Shown: piece after piece, positions 5,876 through 13,014 of the stretch | How the letters are laid out: the number at the start of each line of letters is the position of its first letter | Numbering within the stretch: the first letter of the stretch is position 1 | Assembly (NCBI GenBank): GCA_003601795.1 | Contig: PIXU01000185.1 | Location: 1 to 15,481 of the forward strand | DNA length: 15,481 nt | DNA from: Candidatus Methanophagales archaeon | GTDB lineage: Archaea > Halobacteriota > Syntropharchaeia > Alkanophagales > Methanospirareceae | Direction: 5' to 3' | The notes under the pieces: model-generated | Told to the model about the DNA's origin: nothing | The model's input: only the letters and a program-made list of their open reading frames with translations | The model's database searches: none | Translations under genes and position numbers: made by a program

Positions 5876-6568
5876 ATGAAGATGAAGATAAATGGAGATA
5901 TAATGCTCTCATTAAGGAAACTTGCTCTGTTAGGTGCAGTAAAACAGCCTGTTAAGTTATCTTCTGTTCATTTCGCCGAAATTATTAGCTCAAGCGTACA
6001 AACCGCTGCGAGACGACTCCAGGAGCTTGAAAGAGGCGGACTCGTGCATAGAAGAATCATGGCAGATGGGCAGTGGGTAATACTGACAAAAAGGGGGGTA
6101 GAGCAATTAAAGCGAGAATGCTATGAATACCAGGAGCTATTTTTTTCCACGCCGAAAATCGAGGTTGTGATCGGTGGACGCCTGATTACAGGTATGGGGG
6201 AGGGGGAATATTATACGACACTGGAGGAATATAGAAAGCAATTCGAGGCTAAATTAGGCTTTACTCCTTTCCCCGGCACTCTAAATCTCAGTCTTGACAT
6301 GCTTTGTATAGTAACAAGGAAGAAGCTGGATGGGCGAAGAGGGATAGAAATAGAAGGTTTTGAATTGGAAAACCGAACTTTTGGCGGTGCCAAGTGTTTC
6401 CCTTGCAAGATATTGGATGAACGAGCTGAAGGGATTAAAAGCGCTGTTATTATTCCACACCGCACACATTATCCTGATGATATCCTGGAGATAATTTCAC
6501 CTGTTTTCCTGCGAGGCGAACTCGCTCTAAGGGATGGAGATGAGATAAGAATAAGGGTGATGATATGA
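5876..6568 (+). CDS. rbkR: RbkR: winged-helix regulator fused to CTP-dependent riboflavin kinase
   Basis: The 230-residue protein joins two parts. Residues about 10-85 form a winged helix (LSSVHFAEIISSSVQTAARRLQELERGGLV region, then a wing QWVILTKRG). Residues about 92-230 form the archaeal CTP-dependent riboflavin kinase (DUF120) fold, with GRLITGMGEGEYY (101-113), GFTPFPGTLNLSL (127-139) and a C-terminal GDEIRIRVMI. The kinase makes FMN from riboflavin with CTP; the helix domain lets the same protein repress riboflavin genes, as described for RbkR in other archaea. The gene overlaps ribB by 4 nt (ATGA), so the two are coupled. A palindrome at 5849-5864 is the likely operator. The start ATG follows GTGAT; a second in-frame Met two codons on is also possible. 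Confidence 0.92.
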   Translation: MKMKINGDIMLSLRKLALLGAVKQPVKLSSVHFAEIISSSVQTAARRLQELERGGLVHRRIMADGQWVILTKRGVEQLKRECYEYQELFFSTPKIEVVIGGRLITGMGEGEYYTTLEEYRKQFEAKLGFTPFPGTLNLSLDMLCIVTRKKLDGRRGIEIEGFELENRTFGGAKCFPCKILDERAEGIKSAVIIPHRTHYPDDILEIISPVFLRGELALRDGDEIRIRVMI

Positions 6569-7287
6569 ATATCGGCAGCGTGGACATCCCGGAGTCGGTA
6601 AAAGAAGGGATAGAGCATGTAAAAGAGGGAAAGCTCGTATTAATCTTTGATGCCGAGGATAGGGAAGGCGAGACTGATTTCGTAATACACGCTTCTTCTG
6701 TAACGCCAAGACAGGTCGCTTATTTTAGAAATGTGGCAGGAGGACTTATATGTGTTGCTATTCATCCCACCGCGGCAGAAAAACTCGGTCTTCCACTCAT
6801 GAGTGACATTTTGAGAAACGTTAACTCAAATTACACTTCTCTAAGAAGAATCGTAGAGGAAAAGGGCGATCTTTCGTATGATAAACGCTCCTCTTTTTCT
6901 CTTTGGGTGAATCATCGTGACACGTTCACGGGTATAACTGATAGGGATAGGGCATTAACGATAAGAAAGATAGGTGAAGCAGTGGATAAAGTATTAAACG
7001 GCGACTCCTACGACTTTTACCACGAATTCCGAACCCCAGGGCATGTTTCAATATTAAGAGCTGCGGACGGATTACTGGATGAAAGAAGAGGACAGACCGA
7101 ACTTTCTGTGGCATTGGCGTTGCTTGCAGGAATACCTCCGGCAATGGTAATATGCGAAATGCTTGACCGCGAATCGGGAAATGCTCTTTCAAAGGCTAAT
7201 GCAATTTCTTTCGCATCCGAACGAGATTTGATTTTTATGGAAGGAAAGGAAATAATAGAGGCATATCAATCAATCACACCAAGATGA
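6565..7287 (+). CDS. ribB: 3,4-dihydroxy-2-butanone 4-phosphate synthase
   Basis: The 240-residue enzyme converts ribulose 5-phosphate to dihydroxybutanone phosphate plus formate, supplying the four-carbon unit of riboflavin. The acidic metal/substrate loop DREGETDFV is at 32-40, HEFRTPGHV with the metal-ligand His160 at 153-161, RRGQTELS at 174-181, and ICEMLD with Glu198 at 196-201. It is a stand-alone RibB with no GTP cyclohydrolase II (RibA) domain, as usual in archaea, where other enzymes do that step. The gene starts inside the rbkR stop, so FMN kinase and a riboflavin precursor enzyme are made from one message and probably under one repressor. Confidence 0.94.
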   Translation: MNIGSVDIPESVKEGIEHVKEGKLVLIFDAEDREGETDFVIHASSVTPRQVAYFRNVAGGLICVAIHPTAAEKLGLPLMSDILRNVNSNYTSLRRIVEEKGDLSYDKRSSFSLWVNHRDTFTGITDRDRALTIRKIGEAVDKVLNGDSYDFYHEFRTPGHVSILRAADGLLDERRGQTELSVALALLAGIPPAMVICEMLDRESGNALSKANAISFASERDLIFMEGKEIIEAYQSITPR

Positions 7288-7296
7288 TACAAAATT

Positions 7297-7356
7297 ACTT
7301 TTTATAAAAAAGTTAACACAAAACGTGTCAGCGATAATGCCTCTTGTTACCTTTTT
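7297..7356. terminator. Inverted repeats between convergent ribB and the UPF0058 gene
   Basis: ACTTTTT/AAAAAGT (7297-7303/7307-7313) flank a 3-nt centre. AAAAAGTTAACA (7307-7318) pairs with TGTTACCTTTTT (7345-7356) with one mismatch. The structures compete for the same arm and both end in T-runs, one for each strand. They lie just after ribB and before the UPF0058 3' end, a suitable place for bidirectional termination. No GC-rich stem is present, so confidence is low. Confidence 0.35.
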
Positions 7357-7417
7357 GAAATAATCAAACCTAAACCGCTCTTTGGGGGAGAATCACGCTC
7401 TGCCAAGCAGGATTCAT

Positions 7418-7648
7418 CTATTTATTGTTCGCTAAGAAAGCGCTATTATTCCTTGCAATCAGCGATGCCAGTTCAGTCCCGAGGACGAAAACCGCCTGCT
7501 TGTGTTCTTCCTTGCTTCGGTGCACCTGGAAAGGTGAGATGCCCAGCTCGTTGTATTTCGCGAAATCGTAGTCTACGCCATTCTCCTCACAGTACTTCTT
7601 CAACTGAGCCAATAACAAATGCAAATGTACCAGCTCTTCTTTTTTCAT
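7418..7648 (-). CDS. UPF0058 family protein
   Basis: The 76-residue protein shows the UPF0058 pattern: MKKEELVHLHLLLAQLKKYCEE at the N terminus, then YNELGISPFQVHRSKEEHK and a closing AVFVLGTELASLIA helix. The family is restricted to archaea, mainly euryarchaea, and has no established function. The length is typical (about 75-95), and the protein is predicted all-helical and soluble, with conserved His residues in HLH and VHRSKEEHK. It has its own TATA region (7679-7692), which it appears to share with the divergently transcribed tRNA-Thr gene, and a leader of about 10 nt. It converges on ribB. Confidence 0.88.
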   Translation of the reverse strand: MKKEELVHLHLLLAQLKKYCEENGVDYDFAKYNELGISPFQVHRSKEEHKQAVFVLGTELASLIARNNSAFLANNK

Positions 7649-7678
7649 TTTTCACACATTTTATGTTTTGGACTTATG

Positions 7679-7692
7679 AATATATAAATATT
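7679..7692. promoter_or_regulatory. Shared divergent TATA element (tRNA-Thr and UPF0058 gene)
   Basis: AATATATAAATATT is nearly symmetrical. It lies about 30 bp before the tRNA 5' end on the plus strand and about 37 bp before the UPF0058 ATG on the minus strand. Archaeal spacing suits both directions, so a single AT block may serve both genes. Confidence 0.5.
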
Positions 7693-7718
7693 GTTGTTCA
7701 CAAAAATTATCTTCAAGC

Positions 7719-7790
7719 GCCGCTGTGGCTTAGAGGTAGAGCGGCTGACTCGTAATCAGCAGGTCGTGGGTTCAAATCCCACCAGCGGCT
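7719..7790 (+). tRNA. tRNA-Thr, anticodon CGU
   Basis: The gene is 72 nt and folds fully. The acceptor GCCGCTG pairs with CAGCGGC, the D stem is GCTT/GAGC with one G-T wobble, and the D loop contains GG. The anticodon stem GCTGA/TCAGC encloses loop CTCGTAA (anticodon CGT at 7751-7753, reading ACG codons). The T arm is GTGGG-TTCAAAT-CCCAC. The discriminator is T, as in archaeal tRNA-Thr. CCA is not encoded and no intron is present. The next gene, proS, begins only 20 nt after the 3' end. Confidence 0.97.
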
Positions 7791-7810
7791 TTATCGCAGC
7801 TCAACGCAAC

Positions 7811-9259
7811 ATGAACATGCAACCAAAAACCCTATTGCAAAAGGAGAATAATTTCAGTGTGTGGTATAACGAGATACTGAAGCGTGCGGAGATATTAGAT
7901 GTCAGATACCCAGTGAAGGGAGTATATGTGTGGTATCCATACGGCTATAAACTGAGGAATCTTATTTACGCGATCTTAAGGTCCCTGATGGATAAAGAGC
8001 ACGAAGAGACGCTGTTTCCTCTATTGATACCAAAAGAGGAGTTGATGAAAGAGCGCGAACACATAAAAGGGTTTGAGGAGGAAGTCTTCTGGGTGACAAA
8101 AGGCGGTAGCACAGAGTTGGATATTCCCCTTGCACTTCGTCCTACATCAGAGACCGCGATATACCCGGTGTTTAAGGTGTGGATAAGGTCGCATCGCGAC
8201 TTGCCTCTCCGAATATATCAGATAGTAAACACGTTTAGATATGAAACGAGGCATACAAGACCTCTTATTCGACTGCGCGAGATAACCTCCTTTAAGGAGG
8301 CGCATACCGCACACGCAAACCGAGCAGATGCAGAGGAACAAGTAAAAAAGGCGGTTGCTTTATACAAAAGTTTCTTCGATGAGCTTGCTATCCCTTATGT
8401 GATTACAAGAAGACCTGAATGGGACAAATTCCCTGGGGCTGAATATTCTATCGCATTTGATACGCTTATGCCCGATGGTAAGGCAATGCAAATTGCTACA
8501 ATCCATTTGCTTGGCGAGAGCTTTGCAAGAACCTTTGATATAAAATATGAGGATAAGGATGGCTCGTTGAAGTACGTGAATCAGACATGCTACGGCATTT
8601 CAGAAAGGTGCGTTGCTGCGGTAATAGCAGTTCATGGTGACGATCATGGTTTGATACTACCTCCTGGAGTTGCGCCTATACAGGTGGTTATCGTGCCTAT
8701 TGTCTATTCGAGCGGTGGGAAAAATGGGGAAGTGGAAAAGGTTTGCTTCGCGATGTATGAGACACTGAAAAAAGCAGGCATAAGGGTATTCTTCGATAAC
8801 TCGGGAGATAGACCGGGGGCGAAGTATTACCGATGGGAGATGAAGGGTGTACCCCTGAGGATAGAAATAGGTCCAAGAGATATGAGAAGCAACAGTTGTG
8901 AATTCGTAAGAAGGGATGATGGCTCAAGAACGCAGGTTCCTCTCGTCGATGTGGTGTCAGCAGTGAAGAGAACATTAAATGAAATCCAGAGTTGTATTGC
9001 CAAACGAGCAAAAGAAACTTTCTTCGCTAATATCTATAAAAGCGAAGAAGAGCCGAGTACAAAAGCAGCTCATGGCATCGTTTCTATATTTTTGTGCAAA
9101 AGCGAAAGATGTGGACGGGAAGCTGAGGAGCGCTTTGGAATAAGTGTGCTGGGTGAGGCGATATATGAGGATGAGGATGCAAGAGGTAGAAAAAACGAAG
9201 GGACATGCATGATTTGTTCGCGAAAGGCGAAGAGGGTATATGTTGCGAGGGCATATTGA
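7811..9259 (+). CDS. proS: Prolyl-tRNA synthetase (archaeal/eukaryotic type)
   Basis: This class II synthetase charges tRNA-Pro. I start it at ATG 7811 (482 residues), because the upstream frame runs through the tRNA gene; a second Met two codons on is equally possible. Visible are LRPTSETAIYP (109-119), motif 2 FRYE..TRPLIRLREI (142-158), motif 3 around YGISERCVAAVIAVHGDDHGLILPP (261-285), the anticodon-binding domain from about 290 (GDRPGAKYYRWEM, 332-344), and a C-terminal zinc-like domain with Cys429, Cys434, Cys466 and Cys469 ending in the family's terminal Tyr. The length matches archaeal ProRS (about 480). There is no room for a promoter after the tRNA gene and no ribosome site, so proS is probably read from the tRNA promoter and freed by tRNA 3' processing. 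Confidence 0.95.
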   Translation: MNMQPKTLLQKENNFSVWYNEILKRAEILDVRYPVKGVYVWYPYGYKLRNLIYAILRSLMDKEHEETLFPLLIPKEELMKEREHIKGFEEEVFWVTKGGSTELDIPLALRPTSETAIYPVFKVWIRSHRDLPLRIYQIVNTFRYETRHTRPLIRLREITSFKEAHTAHANRADAEEQVKKAVALYKSFFDELAIPYVITRRPEWDKFPGAEYSIAFDTLMPDGKAMQIATIHLLGESFARTFDIKYEDKDGSLKYVNQTCYGISERCVAAVIAVHGDDHGLILPPGVAPIQVVIVPIVYSSGGKNGEVEKVCFAMYETLKKAGIRVFFDNSGDRPGAKYYRWEMKGVPLRIEIGPRDMRSNSCEFVRRDDGSRTQVPLVDVVSAVKRTLNEIQSCIAKRAKETFFANIYKSEEEPSTKAAHGIVSIFLCKSERCGREAEERFGISVLGEAIYEDEDARGRKNEGTCMICSRKAKRVYVARAY

Positions 9260-9270
9260 AAAAAATCGAA

Positions 9271-9280
9271 AAGTTTAAAA
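9271..9280 (+). promoter_or_regulatory. TATA box of the tandem-SIS gene
   Basis: AAGTTTAAAA is centred about 38 bp before the ATG at 9314. It predicts transcription from about 9302 and a leader of about 12 nt. Confidence 0.45.
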
Positions 9281-9313
9281 ACAGCAAAAAATCTCTTCTC
9301 AAGAAGTGGCTTT

Positions 9314-10435
9314 ATGAAAGTGAGCAAAGGCAGAAAAAGGGTTGGGTACATAAACGGAATAATGAAGAATGTCCGTAGCGTCAACAAGAGTGAGTTTAAA
9401 GCTTTTTATGACGACCTCAACTCTGCTGATTGTATCATTCTTGTTGGCGAAGGGAGGTCACAGAGCGCATTGTACATAGGAATGGGACAAATGGATAAAT
9501 GGGTACGCACAATGGTTGACGTAGATTTTCCAGGCAGAGATATTGTAGAGGCAGCACCGGTTCTGGCGAAAAAATATGACAAAATCGCACTGCTTGTTAA
9601 TTCCGGAAGTGGTGAGACCTCAACTCCTAAGATAGTGGTTAAACAACTTTCTGAGTATATCGAGCAAGAGAAAAGTGATAAATTTACCATTGATGCGGTT
9701 GTCTCAAACACGAATTCCTCGATTGGAAAGATAAGAGAGAAAGATTATGGACACGTGGTCGAACTGAAAGGGAGGGAGAGAAAACCAAATACCTCCAATG
9801 CATTTCTCAAACACGGCATAATGAACGATGTTTATGAATTAGGTTCGTTGCTCTTATTTCAGAAAACAAAGGAGGCAATAAACGAGAAGAAGGATTATAA
9901 TGCAGTAATTGAGAAGATGGATGAGGAATCAAAGATTATAGGCAAAATTGTGGATGAATTTGTCAGTTCTGATATTTATAAGGGTATTATTGACAAGTTG
10001 GAGACGAGGAGCCGCATAACCATGGGTGGACTGGGATCAGCGAGAAATGTGGCGAAGATGACTGCAATAAGGCTGCAACATGTCAAGAGAGCTATTGGAG
10101 ACGAAGCATACTTATCCGGACCTTTTGCGCCAAGACCACGGGCAGGGGATATTCTATTTTTAATCTCATGGTCTGGAGAGACAGAACCACTTTTGGGATG
10201 GTGCAGAGAGCAAAAAGAATTTGGAGGCTTCGTTTATTCTATCGTAGGCAATGAATCTACCTTATCTGAGGAGTCGGATAGTTTTATAATAAAATCCTCA
10301 CCTACCACTTTCTACGAGCGAGCGACGTTTGCGCTTAGCCCCCTTCCACTGCATTTAGTGGAAAGATTACGTCAACGTGGGTTCAAGCTACCTGAATACA
10401 TTATGGAATGGTGGCAGCACTCGGTGACGCAATAG
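9314..10435 (+). CDS. Tandem SIS-domain (sugar-phosphate isomerase/binding) protein
   Basis: The 373-residue protein has two SIS (phosphosugar-binding) domains. The first (about 25-185) carries VGEGRSQSA (44-52) and NSGSGETSTP (96-105). The second (about 205-355) carries GGLGSARNVAKMTAIRLQH (238-256) and ISWSGETEP (284-292). The Ser/Thr-rich SGSGET and SWSGET loops are phosphate-binding signatures of the family, and the second domain most resembles 6-phospho-3-hexuloisomerase. Two-SIS architecture also occurs in GlmS and archaeal phosphohexose isomerases, but I see no glutaminase domain. The substrate cannot be assigned. The gene has its own TATA box, follows proS by 54 bp, and its last 35 bp overlap the convergent decarboxylase gene. 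It is probably cytoplasmic, with no signal or membrane segment. Confidence 0.85.
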   Translation: MKVSKGRKRVGYINGIMKNVRSVNKSEFKAFYDDLNSADCIILVGEGRSQSALYIGMGQMDKWVRTMVDVDFPGRDIVEAAPVLAKKYDKIALLVNSGSGETSTPKIVVKQLSEYIEQEKSDKFTIDAVVSNTNSSIGKIREKDYGHVVELKGRERKPNTSNAFLKHGIMNDVYELGSLLLFQKTKEAINEKKDYNAVIEKMDEESKIIGKIVDEFVSSDIYKGIIDKLETRSRITMGGLGSARNVAKMTAIRLQHVKRAIGDEAYLSGPFAPRPRAGDILFLISWSGETEPLLGWCREQKEFGGFVYSIVGNESTLSEESDSFIIKSSPTTFYERATFALSPLPLHLVERLRQRGFKLPEYIMEWWQHSVTQ

Positions 10436-10895
10436 CTATCACGGTTTTCCTGCACTTCACCTTATCCCCTTTCTTCACCAGGATTTCAAAACCATCCGGA
10501 ATGCTTACATCCACACGCGAGCCGAAACAAATCTTACCCATTCTTTCGGCTTTAGCAACCTCCTGCCCTTCTTTCACCTCGCACTTTATTTTCCTTGTAA
10601 AAAAACCTGCTATTTGCACGATTTTTATATCTCCATATTTTGTCGCAAGTTCTATCGTGTTTTTCGTGTTGAAATCGCTGCTTCTGAGGAAGGCGGGCTT
10701 AAAATTGCCCTTCTCAGGAATTATTTTTTTCACCATCCCATCTAATGGTGCCGCAGTGATGTGCACATTATGAAGATGCATAAATATAGAGATGGTCCTG
10801 CTTTCTTGCGAAGCATTTTTGTTCAAACTTTTTTTAAAAGTTTGTATCCTTATTATCCTCCCGCTTGCAGGCGAGAGCATTTGTTCTTGATTCAT
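10401..10895 (-). CDS. asd: Phosphatidyl/archaetidylserine decarboxylase-like proenzyme
   Basis: Starting at ATG 10895, the protein has 164 residues and matches the short PSD family, which decarboxylates archaetidylserine to archaetidylethanolamine using a self-made pyruvoyl group. Visible are FMHLHNVHITAAPLDG (38-53, catalytic His45), GFFTRKI (97-103) and FGSRVDVSIP (124-133), where cleavage would fall between Gly125 and Ser126. The usual SPADG near the N terminus is SPASG here, so the Asp is Ser11. I chose this start over a longer one because AAGGAGGTGG at 10901-10910 lies 5 nt upstream. The family usually has about 160-220 residues. It is the last gene of the aIF1A operon and overlaps the convergent SIS gene by 35 bp at the 3' ends. 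No PS synthase is seen. Confidence 0.8.
   Translation of the reverse strand: MNQEQMLSPASGRIIRIQTFKKSLNKNASQESRTISIFMHLHNVHITAAPLDGMVKKIIPEKGNFKPAFLRSSDFNTKNTIELATKYGDIKIVQIAGFFTRKIKCEVKEGQEVAKAERMGKICFGSRVDVSIPDGFEILVKKGDKVKCRKTVIAIASPSAATIP
10824..10844. other. Perfect 9-bp hairpin inside the 5' part of asd
   Basis: CAAACTTTT (10824-10832) and AAAAGTTTG (10836-10844) surround a 3-nt loop. The element lies about 50 nt inside the coding region and includes a run of seven A on the sense strand (codons for TFKKSL). Confidence 0.5.
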
Positions 10896-10900
10896 TTGAA

Positions 10901-10910
10901 CCACCTCCTT
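10901..10910 (-). promoter_or_regulatory. Shine-Dalgarno site deciding the asd start
   Basis: AAGGAGGTGG lies 5 nt before ATG 10895 and 12 nt after the pcm stop region. The upstream ATG at 10916 lies before this site, so the downstream ATG is preferred. Confidence 0.75.
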
Positions 10911-10921
10911 AATCATTTATT

Positions 10922-11605
10922 TTAATGCCCTCTGAATCCATATCTTCCTATCAGTGGCACAAAAACCACATTACATTTTTTCTCCCTCTCTACTCCATTT
11001 CTCTTCTTCACCAGATATAACTCTTGCATGTATCTCCCGATGGGTATAACCATTTTTCCACCGGTTTTCAACTGCTCAAGCAACGGTGGAGGCACGTCAG
11101 GAGCAGCACACGTCACGCTTATTTTGTCATAAGGTGCATATTCTGACAGTCCAAGCGTTCCGTCACCCTGCATCACTGTCACATGCTTATAGCCTGCCTG
11201 CTTCAGGTTCTTTCTTGAAAATTCCACTAACCACTGTATCCTTTCTACCGAATATACGTGCCCTGTTTTGCCTATTATCTCTGCAATCACCGCGGCATGG
11301 TAGCCCGAACCAGCGCCAACTTCAAGCACTTTTTCCCCCTTCTCCAACTCCAGATAATCGCACATCATCGCGACCATGTGTGGCGCGCTTATCGTTTGAC
11401 CTTCCCCGATAGGCAGTGGATAATCTCCGTATGCTTGCTCTATAAGATGTGGAGGGACAAAAAGGTGTCTTTTGACATGCATCATCGCTTCTAACACTTC
11501 CTCACCGATACCATCTGCCCTGAGCCCCTCTACCATCCTCCTCCTTTCTTCCTCATACCCCCTTTCCTCTTCCTTCCTTTCTCTATTCTCTTTCTCTGCT
11601 TTCAT
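10922..11605 (-). CDS. pcm: Protein-L-isoaspartate O-methyltransferase
   Basis: The enzyme methylates L-isoaspartyl residues in aged proteins with SAM, starting repair to Asp. From the ATG at 11605 it has 227 residues. Visible are YPLPIGEGQTISAPHMVAMM (substrate loop, roughly 62-81), the SAM motif VLEVGAGSGYHAAV (about 92-105), YSVERI (post-motif II), YDKISVTCAAPDVPPPLLEQL, and GGKMVIPIGRY, all typical of Pcm. The frame is open further upstream to 11683 but that part would lie entirely over the KH gene. This start overlaps the KH stop by 23 nt. The Met at 11536, preceded by AAGGAGGAGG, would give 204 residues and is the other candidate. The N-terminal extension is charged (EKENRERKEEERGYEEERRR). 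It lies fourth in the aIF1A operon. Confidence 0.92.
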   Translation of the reverse strand: MKAEKENRERKEEERGYEEERRRMVEGLRADGIGEEVLEAMMHVKRHLFVPPHLIEQAYGDYPLPIGEGQTISAPHMVAMMCDYLELEKGEKVLEVGAGSGYHAAVIAEIIGKTGHVYSVERIQWLVEFSRKNLKQAGYKHVTVMQGDGTLGLSEYAPYDKISVTCAAPDVPPPLLEQLKTGGKMVIPIGRYMQELYLVKKRNGVEREKKCNVVFVPLIGRYGFRGH

Positions 11606-12143
11606 CGGCGAAAAAATCCCTTTCCTCTTCTCTCCTCCTCTTCCGCTCCAGGAAGGAGTAGACCGTACTATGTGGTGCGCCATTTATCAGCATCTCTATT
11701 GCCTCATGCGCAGTTCTTATCTGATGCGAATAGCCTATTATACCTATGGTCTTTCCATAAACAGAGATTTTAACATCCGCCAGGTTCTCTATTACCCTCC
11801 TCGTTCTTCCATCTCGCCCTATTACACGCCCTTTTACTCTTTTTAGCGTCTTCGGCGCAAGATGAGCAAGGGAAATGGCATCGAATAAGATAAAATCGTC
11901 ATCAAGGAGTGCAATAGCATTTTCAGGCGAAAAGCCTCTGCCTATTGCCTTTATCACATCTGCAACTCTGAGCCCCTTTAGGGGGTCGCCGCCTTCTATG
12001 CTTTCTATATACACCTCACCCTCATTACTATCTACTTCTATCTTGGTCCCCGATTTCTTCTCTATGCCTTCTTTTACGACTCCGTTATGACCGATTAGCA
12101 CGCCTATTCTATCCAGCGGAATCTTGACATACTGTGTTACCAT
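11583..12143 (-). CDS. Two-KH-domain ribosome assembly factor, Pno1/Dim2-like
   Basis: This 186-residue RNA-binding protein has two KH domains. KH1 has GHNG at 18-21 in IPLDRIGVLIGHNGVVKEGIE, and KH2 has GRDG at 109-112 in RVIGRDGRTRRVIENL. Such proteins are the archaeal counterparts of Pno1/Dim2 (and Krr1), which bind the 3' end of pre-16S/18S rRNA during late small-subunit maturation. The C-terminal tail is highly charged (RKRRREEERDFFADESRERE). It follows rio1 by 22 nt. The pairing with Rio1, which acts at the same maturation step in eukaryotes and archaea, strongly supports this role. The length is typical of archaeal homologues (about 180). Confidence 0.92.
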   Translation of the reverse strand: MVTQYVKIPLDRIGVLIGHNGVVKEGIEKKSGTKIEVDSNEGEVYIESIEGGDPLKGLRVADVIKAIGRGFSPENAIALLDDDFILFDAISLAHLAPKTLKRVKGRVIGRDGRTRRVIENLADVKISVYGKTIGIIGYSHQIRTAHEAIEMLINGAPHSTVYSFLERKRRREEERDFFADESRERE

Positions 12144-12165
12144 TTTAGACCACCGATCACATTAA

Positions 12166-13014
12166 TTATCTCGTCATCTTCTTCATTACTTCTTCTACTG
12201 AGCAGTCCAAACCGAGCTTGTTAAAGAATGTAACGATATTTCTCACATCACGCCTGAAGAAAGTGTCGGCGTTTGGATGCTTTAAAAGCAGAGATTGTCC
12301 CATATCTATTATTACCGGCTCTATTTCAATTTTATCCACGTTTACACCTGCAACTTCTCTCTCTGCATATCCTTTCATCAAAATATTGAATTCACTAAGG
12401 TCTGCATGCACCATCGCCCCGCGCTCATACATGATTTTCATGGATGAAATGATGCGTAAAAAGAGCTCTTCGAGGTCAAAATCGAGTTCAAGCACTTCTA
12501 CCGGGACATCTCTCAACCTTGGTGCTGCTACCCCTTCTTTTCCTATAAACTCCATTATCAGCACGTTCTTATCACATGCAATCGGCTTTGGAACCCTCAC
12601 ACCGACGTCAAAAGCCCTTTTCAGATTCTTTAGCTCCTTACGAGCCCAAGTAAATACAATACTTTTGCGATCCCTCTTTATATGTTCAAACCTCGGGTCG
12701 CCAATAATATACTCAAGCATGACATTAAAGTTAGAGGTGCTTACTTTATACATCTTTATCGCCAATTCCTCCTCTTCCGCGCCAATTCCATGAAATATAA
12801 CGGCTTCCTTACCGCTACTTATGGGTCCACCCAACGCTTTTATTATTCCCTTTTTTGAGAATTTATATAGTGTTTCCAAAGTTGGAACGTCGAGAACGTA
12901 CAGTTCCGTTTTTTCATCCCGATAGTCTTTAATTCGCTTCTTACCTTTAGGTAGTTGCCTTTCTTCCTTCCTTAGCCATTTCTCTACTTCAAGTAGCCCT
13001 TCTTTCTTAACCAT
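12166..13014 (-). CDS. rio1: Rio1-family serine kinase/ATPase
   Basis: The 282-residue protein is an atypical RIO kinase used in late 30S/40S maturation. Visible are the Rio1 nucleotide loop SSGKEAVIF (66-74), the ATP-binding Lys87 (ELAIKMYK), the flexible-loop STSNF (92-96), the catalytic loop HADLSEFNIL with Asp205 (203-212), and the metal-binding IDMGQS with Asp237 (236-241). STGKEA is common at the first site; here it is SSGKEA. A 15-residue insert (YAEREVAGVNVDKIE, 216-230) separates the catalytic loop from the metal motif, longer than I recall in relatives. Its start overlaps the end of aIF1A by 31 nt, suggesting translational coupling, and the Pno1-like gene follows by 22 nt. Confidence 0.95.
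   Translation of the reverse strand: MVKKEGLLEVEKWLRKEERQLPKGKKRIKDYRDEKTELYVLDVPTLETLYKFSKKGIIKALGGPISSGKEAVIFHGIGAEEEELAIKMYKVSTSNFNVMLEYIIGDPRFEHIKRDRKSIVFTWARKELKNLKRAFDVGVRVPKPIACDKNVLIMEFIGKEGVAAPRLRDVPVEVLELDFDLEELFLRIISSMKIMYERGAMVHADLSEFNILMKGYAEREVAGVNVDKIEIEPVIIDMGQSLLLKHPNADTFFRRDVRNIVTFFNKLGLDCSVEEVMKKMTR

Noticed and set aside
7283..7400. C/D box sRNA after ribB, suggested by GATGAT
   Set aside because: The box C-like bases overlap the ribB stop codon and no box D (CTGA) lies at a suitable distance.
7691..7810. Upstream extension of proS through the tRNA gene
   Set aside because: The extra 40 residues are translated tRNA sequence and are not part of the ProRS family; the start at 7811 restores the normal length.
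11606..11683. Longer Pcm start at 11683
   Set aside because: The extra 26 residues lie wholly over the KH gene and have no relation to Pcm N termini.
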